In this document: positions 1 to 8,800 of the stretch, in pieces
Position numbering within the stretch: position 1 is the stretch's first letter
How the letters are laid out: every line of letters starts with the position of its first letter
Source of the DNA: Methylobacterium sp. Leaf104
GTDB taxonomy: Bacteria; Pseudomonadota; Alphaproteobacteria; Rhizobiales; Beijerinckiaceae
NCBI RefSeq assembly: GCF_001422885.1
Contig: NZ_LMMZ01000041.1
Location: forward strand, 1 to 64,000
Reading direction: 5' to 3'
DNA length: 64,000 nucleotides
Made by a program: the position numbers and the translations under genes
Notes under the pieces: generated by a model
What the model saw: only the letters and a program-made list of their open reading frames with translations
Told to the model about the DNA's origin: nothing
Databases searched by the model: none

Positions 1-152
1 CCCGCCCAGAAATCCAGGCCCTAACCCCGCGCTCGTCTCAGGAGATGCAAAAGCAAGCCGCCAACCCCGTTGGCCGCCCGCCGATGAACCGGTGTATAAG
101 CGGGGCCGGATTTCCTGTCAACAGCCGTTCCGACAAAAACATGACGCCCCCC

Positions 153-3100
153 TCAGGCGGCATCGCGCAGGTGTTCGAGGAACCGGCGCGCCTCCTCAGC
201 GGGCATCGGCCGGCCGAGCAGGAACCCCTGCGCCTCCGTGCAGCCCTCCTGGCGGACCTGGGCCATCTGCGCCTCGGTCTCGATGCCCTCGGCGGTGATG
301 CTGGCGCCGAGCTGCGTGCCGAGGCCGACCACGGCGCGCACGATGGCGGCGGTGCCCGGATCGGCGATCTCGCGCACGAAGGACCGGTCGATCTTGATCC
401 GGTCGAAGGGGAAGCGCCGCAGGTAGCTCAGCGAGGAATAGCCCGTGCCGAAATCGTCGAGGGCGATCCGGACGCCGAGGGCGCGCAGGCGATGCAGGCA
501 GGCGATGACCGCCTCGGCATCCTGCATCAGCACGCTCTCGGTGATCTCGAGCTCCAGGCGCCGCGCCGGAAGGCCAGACGCCAGCAGGGCGGCGACCACG
601 CTCTGCTCGAGTCCGGACTGCCCGAACTGCACCGCCGAGACATTGACGGCGATGCGTCGGTCGCCCGGCCAGGCGGCGGCTTCGGTGCAGGCTTCCCGCA
701 GCGCCCAGCTGCCGAGCTGGCGGATCAGCCCGGTCTCCTCGGCCAGGGGAATGAAGGCGCCCGGGGCGATCATGCCCCGCACCGGATGCGGCCAGCGCAG
801 CAGGGCCTCGAAGCCCCGGACGGTGCCGCTGTCGAGGTGCAGGACCGGCTGGTAGTAGAGGCTGAAGCCGCCGGTGCGCACGGCCTCGCGCATCTCCAGT
901 TCGAGGAGGTTGCGCTCGGTCGTCGCGGCGTCCATCGCCGCCTCGTAGAACCGGTACGTGTTCCGTCCCGCCGCCTTGGCCCGGTAGAGGGCGATGTCGG
1001 CGTTGCGGAACAGCGTGTCGGCATCGGCGCCGTCCTGGGCGCCGATGCCGATTCCCACGCTGACGCCGATCCCGACCCGGTGCCCGCCGAGATCGACGGG
1101 CTGCTCCATCGCCTCGATGACGCGGCGCGCCGCGAGCCCGGCCTCCTGCGGGTCGTCGAGATCGGCCAGGATGATGGCGAATTCGTCGCCGCCGAGGCGC
1201 GCGACGGTGTCGCCGTCCCGGACCACGCCGCGCAGACGGTCGGCGACCACGCGCAGCAACGCGTCGCCGGCCGGATGGCCGAGGGTGTCGTTGACCGCCT
1301 TGAAGCGGTCGAGGTCGCAGGCCAGCACCGCGAAGCGGCCTGCCCGCCGGTCCGCCCGCGCGAGGGCGTTGCTGAGGCCCTCCTTGAACAGGAGCCGGTT
1401 CGGCAGTCCGGTCAGGCCGTCATGCAGCGCCATGTAGGCGATCCGGCCCTCCGCCAGCTTGCGCTCGGTGATGTCCATCGTCAGGCCCACGACCTTGACC
1501 GGCTCGTTCAGCTCCGGGTCGGTCACGACGCGGGCGAAGCTCTGGAGCCAGCGCGGGGCGTCGCCCTCCGAATCCGCCAGGCGGAATTCCCCGTTGTAGG
1601 ACGTGCCCTCGGCGAGGGCGCGGTAGACGTGGCCGTACAGGGCGGCGAGGTCGCCCGGATGGATGTGGCTGTCCCACACGCCGACGCTGACCTCCACCGG
1701 CGCGCCGGGGTCGTGGCCCTCCGGCACCGGGAGGCCGTACATCCGCGCGCTGTCGGCGGAGTGGCGGACGGTGCCGCCCTTCAGGTCCCAGGACCAGAGC
1801 CCGGCCCCGGCCGATTCCTGGGCGAGCCGCAGGAGGTTCGAGGTCTCCTCCAGGGCCTGTCGCGCCGCGACGATGTCGTCGATGTCGAGGGCCGTCCCGA
1901 GGAGGCCGACCATCACGCCGTCCTCACGGATCGGCAGCATGACGAGCTTGTGCCAGCGGTAGACGCCATCGTGCCGGAGCAGGCGTCCCTCGACCTCGTA
2001 GGCCTCGTCCCGCCGCCGGGCCTCGGCGAAGACCTGCTCCATCCGGGCGGCGTCGTCGGGATGGTTGCGGGAAAGGCGGGCCGCGCGGCCGGAGCCGATC
2101 GGCCCGTAATAGCTCTCGAAGCGCTGGTTGACGTAGGTCGCCTCCCCGTCGTGGAGGGAGACGACCCAGACGATCTGCGGCAGGGAATCGGCGAGCGCGC
2201 GGTAGCGGGCCTCGCCCAGGCGCAGGGCCTGCTCGGCGGCGACGCGCTCGCCGACGTCGCGCGCGGCGGTGATCGTCTCGACGGGCAGCCCGGCCTCGTC
2301 GCGCACGAGGCGCGTCTGCGCCTCCACCCAGATCCAGCGCCCGTCGCGGTGGCGCAGGCGATGGATGATGCGCGCCGTCTCGGTCCGCCCGGTCCGGAAC
2401 GCCTCGAGGAACGCGATCGTGGCGGCCCTGTCGTCCGGATGCAGCGAGGCCTCCAGGGGAAGGTTCAGCATCTCCTCGGGACTGTAGCCGAGGAGGTCGC
2501 GCGAGGCCGGGGAGACGTAGGTGCGCACGTTCGCGACGCTGCGCCGGACGATCATGTCGGAGACGGAATCCGCCAGGATTCGGTAGCGGCGCTCGCCCGC
2601 CCGGGTGCGGGCCTCGGCCGCCCGGTGCTCGGTGACGTCGGTGAAGGTGTGGAGGACGCCGCCGTCGGGCAGGGTCACGCCCCGCACCTCGAGGGTGGTA
2701 CCGTCCGGACGCGGCCAGTCGATGCGCAGCGGCGTCCAGGCGCCGGCGGCGTCGCGCAGGCGCGGCTGGCCCGCGGCCGAGGGCGGCATCGCCGAGAAGT
2801 CGCCGCGCTCCGACAGGCGGGCGAGGATGTCGGACAGGCGCGCGCCCTCGCGCAGCACCGTCTCGGGCAGGTCGAGGAGGTGGCGGGCCCGGGGATTGAG
2901 CAGGCGGACGCAGCCCTGCGCGTCCATCATGATCAGCCCCTGGTCCATCGTCTCCAGGGTGGCCCGCAGGCGCAGGTCCTTCTCGCGCAGGCGCGCCTCG
3001 GAGAGGGCGAGATCGGTGACGTCGAGGACGAGGCCGTAGAGCGCCGTCAGGCGCCCGCCGGCATCCCGCTCGACCGCGCCCTGGACGATCACGTGGCACA

Positions 3101-3977
3101 GGCTGCCGTCCGGGCGGAGGATGCGGGCCCGTCCCTGGTAGGCGGCGTTGCCGGGGCCGGTGCTGTCCAGGGCGGCGGAGATGCGCGCCGCGACCGCCGC
3201 CCGGTCGTCCGGATGATAGAAGGCGAGATGGTCGTCGAGGGCGAGTTCGCCGCCGGGCGGCATCGGCCGCCCGAAGACGCCGCAGATGCCCTGGGACCAG
3301 GACACGGTCCGGGTCCGGGCATGGATGCGCCAATAGCCGATATGGGCGACGGCCTCGGTCATCCGCTGGGCATCGACCACGAGCTTGAGATCGGCGGCCT
3401 TCGCGGCCAGGAGGGTTTCGGTGCGCTGGCGCTCGGCCCGCTCGATCTGGCTCGCGCGCTGCGCCGCGCTGAGCCGGAGATGGGCCTCGACGACGGTGCC
3501 GAGGTCGCGCAGCTGCGACACCCGCGCCGCGTCGAAATCGTCGCGCGGGACCGTGTCGATCAGGCAGAGGGTGCCGAGGGGCAGGCCGTCCGACAGGGCG
3601 AGGGGCACGCCCGCGTAGAAGCGGGCCCGAGGCTCCCCGGTGACGAGGGGACTCGCCGCGAACTCGGCATCGGCGAGAATGTCGGGCAGCACCAGCACCG
3701 CGCCGGGCGCGCCCAGGATGGTGCGGTCGCAGAAGGCGCCGGCCCGGGGGAGGGTGCCGCCATCGGCGACGCCGCAGCGGGCCTTGAGCGTATAGGTGTC
3801 GCGGCCGGCAAGGTTCACGAGGGCGATCGGCACGCCGAACAGGGCGCAGGCCGTCCGGCAGACGGCATCGAGATGCGCCTCCGGCGTGCACTCCAGGAGC
3901 CTCAGGTCGTTGAGGATGGCCAGACGCTGCGCCTCGACACTGGAGCTCGGCACGACAACCCTTTCTCGCCGACGCAC
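153..3977 (-). CDS. GAF-PAS-GGDEF-EAL cyclic-di-GMP signalling protein
   Basis: This 1274-residue cytosolic protein should make and/or break down cyclic-di-GMP. An N-terminal GAF-like domain (about 15-170) is followed by about five PAS segments (about 200-830), a GGDEF domain (about 845-1000) and a C-terminal EAL domain. The GGDEF motif is intact (RLGGDEF). The EAL domain keeps the EALLR, DDFGTGYSS and AEGIE motifs, so both activities are possible. No membrane segment is visible, so sensing is probably by a cytosolic ligand or cofactor. The start is GTG at 3977; a GTG at 3953 would remove eight residues. The family is certain, but the ligands and the net direction of activity cannot be read from the sequence. 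Confidence 0.93.
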   Translation of the reverse strand: MRRRERVVVPSSSVEAQRLAILNDLRLLECTPEAHLDAVCRTACALFGVPIALVNLAGRDTYTLKARCGVADGGTLPRAGAFCDRTILGAPGAVLVLPDILADAEFAASPLVTGEPRARFYAGVPLALSDGLPLGTLCLIDTVPRDDFDAARVSQLRDLGTVVEAHLRLSAAQRASQIERAERQRTETLLAAKAADLKLVVDAQRMTEAVAHIGYWRIHARTRTVSWSQGICGVFGRPMPPGGELALDDHLAFYHPDDRAAVAARISAALDSTGPGNAAYQGRARILRPDGSLCHVIVQGAVERDAGGRLTALYGLVLDVTDLALSEARLREKDLRLRATLETMDQGLIMMDAQGCVRLLNPRARHLLDLPETVLREGARLSDILARLSERGDFSAMPPSAAGQPRLRDAAGAWTPLRIDWPRPDGTTLEVRGVTLPDGGVLHTFTDVTEHRAAEARTRAGERRYRILADSVSDMIVRRSVANVRTYVSPASRDLLGYSPEEMLNLPLEASLHPDDRAATIAFLEAFRTGRTETARIIHRLRHRDGRWIWVEAQTRLVRDEAGLPVETITAARDVGERVAAEQALRLGEARYRALADSLPQIVWVVSLHDGEATYVNQRFESYYGPIGSGRAARLSRNHPDDAARMEQVFAEARRRDEAYEVEGRLLRHDGVYRWHKLVMLPIREDGVMVGLLGTALDIDDIVAARQALEETSNLLRLAQESAGAGLWSWDLKGGTVRHSADSARMYGLPVPEGHDPGAPVEVSVGVWDSHIHPGDLAALYGHVYRALAEGTSYNGEFRLADSEGDAPRWLQSFARVVTDPELNEPVKVVGLTMDITERKLAEGRIAYMALHDGLTGLPNRLLFKEGLSNALARADRRAGRFAVLACDLDRFKAVNDTLGHPAGDALLRVVADRLRGVVRDGDTVARLGGDEFAIILADLDDPQEAGLAARRVIEAMEQPVDLGGHRVGIGVSVGIGIGAQDGADADTLFRNADIALYRAKAAGRNTYRFYEAAMDAATTERNLLELEMREAVRTGGFSLYYQPVLHLDSGTVRGFEALLRWPHPVRGMIAPGAFIPLAEETGLIRQLGSWALREACTEAAAWPGDRRIAVNVSAVQFGQSGLEQSVVAALLASGLPARRLELEITESVLMQDAEAVIACLHRLRALGVRIALDDFGTGYSSLSYLRRFPFDRIKIDRSFVREIADPGTAAIVRAVVGLGTQLGASITAEGIETEAQMAQVRQEGCTEAQGFLLGRPMPAEEARRFLEHLRDAA

Positions 3978-4186
3978 AGCTCGCGGACTCTCCGCGTTCC
4001 GCGTCTCATGACCTGGATGCCGGCGTGACCCGATGTCGATGACAGGTTCGGGCCGGTACAGGATGGATCCCGGCCAGTCCTGCGGTCGCCCGCGACGGAA
4101 CCGCCCGACGCGGGATCATGGGCTGCCAGCCTTTCACTTTCCTTTATGTTCGGGAGATCCTTGCGGTGCCGGCGCCGCGCCGGCGC

Positions 4187-5626
4187 TCAGGCCGGGAGCA
4201 GCAGCCGGACGCCGAGGCCGCCGAGGTCCGAGCGGGCGAGGTGAAGCCCGCCACCGTAGAGTTCGGCGAGTTCCCGGGTGATCGACAGGCCGAAGCCGTG
4301 GCCGGGCACGCTCTCGTCGAGGCGCCCGCCGGGCCGCACCGCGCGGGCGGCCGCCTCCGCGTCGAGGCCGGGGCCGTCATCGGCCACGGTCACCGCGACG
4401 CCGGCCTCCGTGGCGGCCGCGGTGACCCGGACGCGGCCGCGGCTCCACTGGCAGGCATTGTCGATGAGATTGCCGAGCATCTCGTCGACGTCCTGCGGAT
4501 CGCAGGCCACGGCGAGGCCGGCCGGCAGGTCGAGGTCGATGGCCAGTCGCTTCTCGGCATAGAGGCGCCCGAAGGTGGTCCGCAGGTCGGCCAGCGGTCC
4601 GGCGAGTTCGGTCCGGGTTCGGGTGCCGCCGCCGAGGGCCGCGGCCCGCGCGCGCCGCAGATGGTGGCGCACCTGCCGGTCCATGGCGCCCACGAGGTCG
4701 GCGAGGCCGCCATCCGGGTCGCGGGTCCGGTCCGACAGGGCGAGGGTCAGGGTGGCGAGGGGCGTCTTCAGGCCGTGGGCGAGGTTCGCCACATGGGTGC
4801 GGGCGCGCTCCAGGTTGGCGGCGTTCTGGTCGAGGAGGGCGTTCACCTCGCCCACCAGGGGCCGGATCTCGGCGGGCTGCTTGGCGGGAATCCGGTGACG
4901 CCTGCCGGCCCGTACCTCGGCGACGTCCCGGCGCAGGCGCTCCAGGGGCCGGAGGCCGAGGCGGACCTGCGCGACGGTGCCGGCCACGAGGCAGAGGCCG
5001 AGGATGCCCAGGATGGCGGCGAGGGCGAGGCCGGCCTCGCGCAGGGGTCCGTTCAGGGCCTGGGCCGGGGCCGAGGCCACGAGGTGCGCCGGCGGACCGC
5101 CTCCCTCCGGGGGCAGGACCCGGATGCGCAGGATCAGGGACTCGTCCCAGGGGCCGGTGCCGTCGCCGGGCTCAGGCCGGTCCGGGTCCCTTTCGCGGGG
5201 CGGGCGCGCCGGCCCCGGCAGGCGCAGGTCGCGCCCCTCCAGGGACTCGGACCGCAGGGTGTCCTGCCCCTGGCGGACCTGCCAGTACCAGCCGGAGCGG
5301 GGGCGATCGAAGGGCGGCCCGTCGAGGGCGCGGTCGAGCCGCAGGCGCTCGCCGGGGCCGCGCTGCAGGCTCGCCGCCAGGGCGACGAGCTGGCTGTCGA
5401 GGCGGCTGTCGAGCTGGGCCCGGACGAAGCGGTGCAGGACGAGCCCGATGGCGAGGCCGGCGACCAACAGGGCCGCGGTGACGAGAGCGAGGGCGGCCAG
5501 GAGCAGGCGCCGCTGCAGGGAGCCGAGATGAAGGAACCCGACGGGCTTGGCCGGGACCGGCTTCTCCGGAGGGTCGGGCCGGTCCGCCGGTCCGGCGACG
5601 GCGCGGAGCCTGCCCGGCGGGGTCAT
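4187..5626 (-). CDS. PhoQ/FeuQ-like sensor histidine kinase
   Basis: This 479-residue inner-membrane kinase has transmembrane segments at about 40-65 and 200-222 flanking a periplasmic domain rich in Pro, Arg and Asp. A HAMP-like linker follows, then the phosphoacceptor motif with His284 (LAHGLKTPL), an N box (GNLIDN, 385-390), and G boxes DDGPG (416-420) and GHGFGLS (442-448). The H-box wording resembles PhoQ/FeuQ kinases, which sense divalent cations, acid or osmotic state. The ATG at 5626 overlaps the upstream regulator stop by ATGA, which fixes the start and shows co-translation. The signal is unknown. The neighbouring exported proteins and lanmodulin-like gene make a metal ion an attractive but unproven candidate. 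Confidence 0.92.
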   Translation of the reverse strand: MTPPGRLRAVAGPADRPDPPEKPVPAKPVGFLHLGSLQRRLLLAALALVTAALLVAGLAIGLVLHRFVRAQLDSRLDSQLVALAASLQRGPGERLRLDRALDGPPFDRPRSGWYWQVRQGQDTLRSESLEGRDLRLPGPARPPRERDPDRPEPGDGTGPWDESLILRIRVLPPEGGGPPAHLVASAPAQALNGPLREAGLALAAILGILGLCLVAGTVAQVRLGLRPLERLRRDVAEVRAGRRHRIPAKQPAEIRPLVGEVNALLDQNAANLERARTHVANLAHGLKTPLATLTLALSDRTRDPDGGLADLVGAMDRQVRHHLRRARAAALGGGTRTRTELAGPLADLRTTFGRLYAEKRLAIDLDLPAGLAVACDPQDVDEMLGNLIDNACQWSRGRVRVTAAATEAGVAVTVADDGPGLDAEAAARAVRPGGRLDESVPGHGFGLSITRELAELYGGGLHLARSDLGGLGVRLLLPA

Positions 5627-6291
5627 GCGGGATCGCCCGGAAGCAGCCGGTAGCCGTGGCCGCGCACGCCCTCGATCCGGGCGGGGGCGATCTTGCGGCG
5701 CAGGCGGGTGATGATGACCTCGACGGAGTTCGAGTCGACGTCGGCGTCGCCGTCGTAGACCCGCTCGATCAGCTGTCCGCGCGGCATCACCCCGTCCTTG
5801 TGCAGGATCAGGCAGGAGAGCACGCGCCATTCCAGGCCGGTGAGCTTCAGGGGCAGGCCGTCGCGCTCGAAGGTGCCGAGACCGGATTCATAGCTGAGGG
5901 GGCCGCAGGTGACCCGGGAGGCGCCGTGCGCCGTCGCCCGGCGGACCAGGGCGCGCAGGCGGATCACCAGCTCCTCCACCCGGAACGGCTTCACGAGGAA
6001 ATCGTCGGCGCCCGCCTTGAAGCCCGCGACCTTGTCGCTCCAGCCGTCCCGCGCCGTGAGGATCAGGACCGGCATCGTCCGGCCCGCCGCCCGCCAGGCC
6101 TGAAGAACCGAAAGGCCGTCGCGCTTGGGCAGGCCGAGGTCGAGCACCACCGCGTCGTAGGTCTCCGTCTCGCCGAGATGCTGCGCGTCCTCGCCGTTCG
6201 CCGCATGGTCGAGGGCGAAGTTCTCGGCCCGCAGGGCCTTGGCGATCTCGGCGGCGAGCGGCGCATCGTCCTCCACCAGCAGGAGTTTCAT
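5623..6291 (-). CDS. OmpR/PhoP-family response regulator
   Basis: This 222-residue protein has a receiver domain (about 1-115) with the acidic pair E7/D8/D9, phosphoacceptor Asp51 (VLDLGLP) and Lys in the VKPF motif. A C-terminal winged-helix DNA-binding domain (about 125-220) ends in RGHGYRL. It is the partner of the histidine kinase whose start codon overlaps its stop. It is divergent from the exported-protein gene at 6456. The shared intergenic region carries a perfect inverted repeat at 6363-6380 that could be its binding site. Confidence 0.95.
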   Translation of the reverse strand: MKLLLVEDDAPLAAEIAKALRAENFALDHAANGEDAQHLGETETYDAVVLDLGLPKRDGLSVLQAWRAAGRTMPVLILTARDGWSDKVAGFKAGADDFLVKPFRVEELVIRLRALVRRATAHGASRVTCGPLSYESGLGTFERDGLPLKLTGLEWRVLSCLILHKDGVMPRGQLIERVYDGDADVDSNSVEVIITRLRRKIAPARIEGVRGHGYRLLPGDPA

Positions 6292-6362
6292 GGGATCGGA
6301 TCCGGGAATGGAAGGGCGGAGGCGGGACGGCGAGCGGCCTACGCCGCGTCGTTTAACGGGGG

Positions 6363-6380
6363 CTGAACCGTGCGGTTCAG
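6363..6380. promoter_or_regulatory. Inverted repeat between the response regulator and the exported-protein gene
   Basis: CTGAACC-GTGC-GGTTCAG is a perfect 7-bp dyad with a 4-base spacer, midway between divergent genes starting at 6291 and 6456. It may be an operator for the adjacent response regulator or another dimeric regulator. OmpR-family proteins usually prefer direct repeats, so the assignment is tentative. Confidence 0.45.
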
Positions 6381-6455
6381 TCCGGGTTCGCGTCCCCGTC
6401 CTAGAACGGCGTCAACCCGAGAGGGCAAGCGCCGAACCCGAGAAGGACAGGCACC

Positions 6456-7109
6456 ATGACCACGACCATTCCGACCAACGAGACCGCCCACCCCGCGTCC
6501 GCCCCGACCCCGAAGCGCTCCCGCCGGGCCCTCGTGGTCGGCGCGATCGCGGCGCCCCTCGCCTTCGGCGCGATCGGCCTGTCGCTCGCCCAGAACGGCT
6601 CCGCCGTGATGACGCCGGTGGAGCCCACCGCGATCGCCGCCCTGAAGGCCTCGGGCGCCATCGCCGCCAAGGGCGACGTCGCCGAGGTCTACGGCAACAA
6701 GTTCGTGATACAGGACGGCACCGGCAAGGCGCTGGTCGAGACCGGCCGCCAGGGGGAGGGGGGCACCCTCGTGAAGCCCGGTGAGGCCGTCACCGTGCAG
6801 GGCCGGTTCGAGAACGGCTTCCTCCACGCCGTGCTGATCACCCGCGCCGACGGCAGCCGGATCCTGGTCGGCCCCGCTGGCGGCCCGCCCCGCGGCCCCC
6901 TCGACTGGGCCAGGGACCGGGTCGGCCTCGGCGCGAAGCCCGACCTGCCGGCCCTGACCGCCCAGGTCGCCGCCGCCGGCTATTCCGACATCCGCGTCAC
7001 CGGCCGCGGTCCCCGTCACCTCGAGGTCGCGGCCCGCGGCAGCGATGGCCGCGAGCGCCAGCTCCATGTCGGCTTCGACGGGCAGGTCCGCGAGACGCGC
7101 GCCTTCTGA
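6456..7109 (+). CDS. Exported or membrane-anchored protein of unknown function, OB-like plus PepSY-like regions
   Basis: This 217-residue protein has a basic N-terminus and a hydrophobic stretch at about 26-46, which should be a signal peptide or signal anchor. A segment at about 65-135 (GDVAEVYGNKFVIQDGTG to FENGFLHAVLITRADG) resembles the small bacterial OB-fold of periplasmic stress proteins. A C-terminal part (about 150-217) has the alternating pattern of PepSY-like modules (LTAQVAAAGYSDIRVTGRG). A shorter relative without the signal is encoded at 7566. The gene is divergent from the two-component system, which may regulate it. A ribosome binding site (gaaggaca) precedes the ATG. The function is unknown. 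Confidence 0.8.
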   Translation: MTTTIPTNETAHPASAPTPKRSRRALVVGAIAAPLAFGAIGLSLAQNGSAVMTPVEPTAIAALKASGAIAAKGDVAEVYGNKFVIQDGTGKALVETGRQGEGGTLVKPGEAVTVQGRFENGFLHAVLITRADGSRILVGPAGGPPRGPLDWARDRVGLGAKPDLPALTAQVAAAGYSDIRVTGRGPRHLEVAARGSDGRERQLHVGFDGQVRETRAF

Positions 7110-7154
7110 GACCCCGAACGCCCCCCTTCCACCGCAACCGATGGGACCTCGATC

Positions 7155-7493
7155 ATGACCAAGACCACCGCCCTCCTCAGCGCCGCCGCGATCCTCATCG
7201 CCAGCGCGGCCATCGCCCAGCCGGTCCCGCCTCCGGGCGGCCCGCGCCCCGGACCGGAAGCCGGCGCCCCGCCCCCGGTCGGCCCACGCCGCGGTCCCGA
7301 CGCGCCGCCCCCGCCGCCTCCGCCGAAGGCCGCGCATTTCCGCCTGGAGCGGGGCGAGACCGCCATCGACGTGAAGTGCGCCGACGACGAGCCGATGAAG
7401 GCCTGCGCCGACCTCACCCTGCAGATGCTCGACCGCCTCGCCGCGGTGCCGAGCCAGCCGAAGCCCGACGCCCCCCGGCCGGACGCGCGCTGA
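7155..7493 (+). CDS. Small exported proline-rich protein
   Basis: This 112-residue protein has a clear signal peptide (about 1-21, ending AIAQP). A Pro/Gly/Arg-rich linker (about 22-60) is followed by a short conserved-looking domain with two Cys residues (VKCADDEPMKAC), which could form a disulfide or bind metal in the periplasm. It lies between the two OB/PepSY-like genes and ahead of the lanmodulin-like gene, all on the same strand. No known family was recognised. Confidence 0.72.
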   Translation: MTKTTALLSAAAILIASAAIAQPVPPPGGPRPGPEAGAPPPVGPRRGPDAPPPPPPPKAAHFRLERGETAIDVKCADDEPMKACADLTLQMLDRLAAVPSQPKPDAPRPDAR

Positions 7494-7565
7494 ACGCGCG
7501 CGCCCCGCGATCGACGGCGCGGCGGCTCGCGGGGCCGCCGCGTCCCAGCCACATCGGAAAGAGAG

Positions 7566-8036
7566 ATGTCCATGCCCGAGATGCACAGCACCCACGGAAC
7601 GATCTGGGCCCTGTTCGGCCACCGCCTCGCCCTCGAGGGACCCGACGGCCGAATCCTCGTCGATCTCGGACCGGAGGGCGCCAGGGCGCTGGCCGGGCGG
7701 TCGGTGACCCTCGAGGTCGGCGACGCGGTCGCGGTGACCGGCGAGCGCAGGCCCACGGAGATCAAGGCCGCCGCGATCACGGGGCCGGACGGCCTCCGTC
7801 ACGCCATCGCCCATCCCGGTCCGGAGGGACGGGACGAAGCTTCGGCCGACCCGGCGACGGCCCTCGCGGCACTGCGCCAGGCCGGGTATCGGGTGGATGG
7901 GGTGCCGGTGCGCAAGCCGAAGCATTTCGAGGTCCGCGCCAGCAAGGATGGCGGACACTACGCCGTGCACGTCACCTTCGCGGGCGTCATCCGCAAGGCC
8001 AAGGCCCTGCCGGACAGCAATGTCCGAGCCGGCTGA
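7566..8036 (+). CDS. OB-like plus PepSY-like protein, paralogue of the 6456 gene without a signal
   Basis: This 156-residue protein repeats the architecture of the 6456 product. An OB-like N-terminal part (HGTIWALFGHRLALEGPDG to VAVTGERR) is followed by a PepSY-like C-terminal part (LAALRQAGYRVDGVPVRKPK). It lacks any N-terminal hydrophobic segment, so it is predicted cytosolic. A ribosome binding site (gaaagaga) precedes the ATG at 7566; a second ATG lies two codons later. It probably arose by duplication within the locus. The function is unknown. Confidence 0.72.
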   Translation: MSMPEMHSTHGTIWALFGHRLALEGPDGRILVDLGPEGARALAGRSVTLEVGDAVAVTGERRPTEIKAAAITGPDGLRHAIAHPGPEGRDEASADPATALAALRQAGYRVDGVPVRKPKHFEVRASKDGGHYAVHVTFAGVIRKAKALPDSNVRAG

Positions 8037-8171
8037 CGCCCCGTTATGGCGCGATGTCGCAGCGTGACCAGGGGCACGCGACGCGAGACTGCCTTGCGCG
8101 ATACATCTTCCGCGCGGGTCCGGAGACATGCTAGGCGCTCATTCGTAATTGCCTTCCGAGGAGACTTCTGC

Positions 8172-8585
8172 ATGTCCAACCTGTCCCGTCTCGCCGTCGT
8201 CCTGGGGGCCGCCGCCCTCGCGCTTCCCCTGGCGATCCCGGCCTCGGCCAAGGGCCCGGGCGCGTCGAAGGTGATCTCGATGGTCGACACCGACAACGAC
8301 GGCACCATCGACCTCAAGGAGGCCCAGGCCGTGGCCGGCGCCCTGTTCGACAAGCTGGAATCCGACAAGGACGGCACCGTCGACGCCAAGGAGCTCAAGG
8401 GCCGCGTCAGCAAGAAGGCCCTCAAGGCCGCCGATCCGGATTCGGACGGCACCCTCGACAAGAACGAGTTCCTCGCCCTGGTCGAGGCCCGCTTCAAGGC
8501 CGCCGACCCGGACAACGACGGCACCCTCGACGCCAAGGAGTTGAAGACCCCCGCCGGCAAGGCACTGGTCTCCCTCCTCAAGTAA
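8172..8585 (+). CDS. lanM: Lanmodulin-like periplasmic EF-hand protein
   Basis: This 137-residue protein has a signal peptide (1-26, ending ASA) and four EF-hand loops at 39-50, 63-74, 88-99 and 112-123. Loop starts are 24, 25 and 24 residues apart, leaving only 12-13 residues between loops. That is the tight packing known for lanmodulin and unlike calmodulin. Asp occupies loop position 9 in all four loops, and Pro occupies position 2 in EF3 and EF4. Both are lanmodulin hallmarks associated with picomolar lanthanide binding. EF1 has Thr at position 2, and EF2 starts Glu-Ser rather than Asp-Pro, so metal selectivity may differ from the well-studied protein. The ATG at 8172 gives a complete signal peptide. 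The likely role is periplasmic lanthanide (or Ca) binding. Confidence 0.88.
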   Translation: MSNLSRLAVVLGAAALALPLAIPASAKGPGASKVISMVDTDNDGTIDLKEAQAVAGALFDKLESDKDGTVDAKELKGRVSKKALKAADPDSDGTLDKNEFLALVEARFKAADPDNDGTLDAKELKTPAGKALVSLLK

Positions 8586-8630
8586 ATCCGGCCGGGTGCC
8601 CGAGGCACCGGATCCAAGAGGCTTCCACGA

Positions 8631-8657
8631 CGGCCCGGCGCCCCCAGCGCCGGGCCG
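8631..8657 (+). terminator. Hairpin terminator after the lanmodulin-like gene
   Basis: An 11-bp perfect stem (CGGCCCGGCGC / GCGCCGGGCCG) with a 5-base loop is followed by TTCGCGTTT. It separates the lanmodulin-like gene from the liv operon. Confidence 0.7.
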
Positions 8658-8800
8658 TTCGCGTTTCAGGGCCCGGGAAAGCTCACGCGCGGAATCACGG
8701 CGAGGATTGACCCGAGGCGGCAGTTCAGAACATTCCAGGCTGGCATGCCATTCGCGAACAGCGTTTGCCGATGGTCGGGCGCCGAAACGAAGGCCGGTTC

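Noticed and set aside
45..4028. Very long open frame on the plus strand over the GGDEF/EAL gene
   Set aside because: It is an antisense shadow of the real minus-strand gene, produced by high GC. It shows no domain, and the opposite frame has GAF, PAS, GGDEF and EAL motifs.
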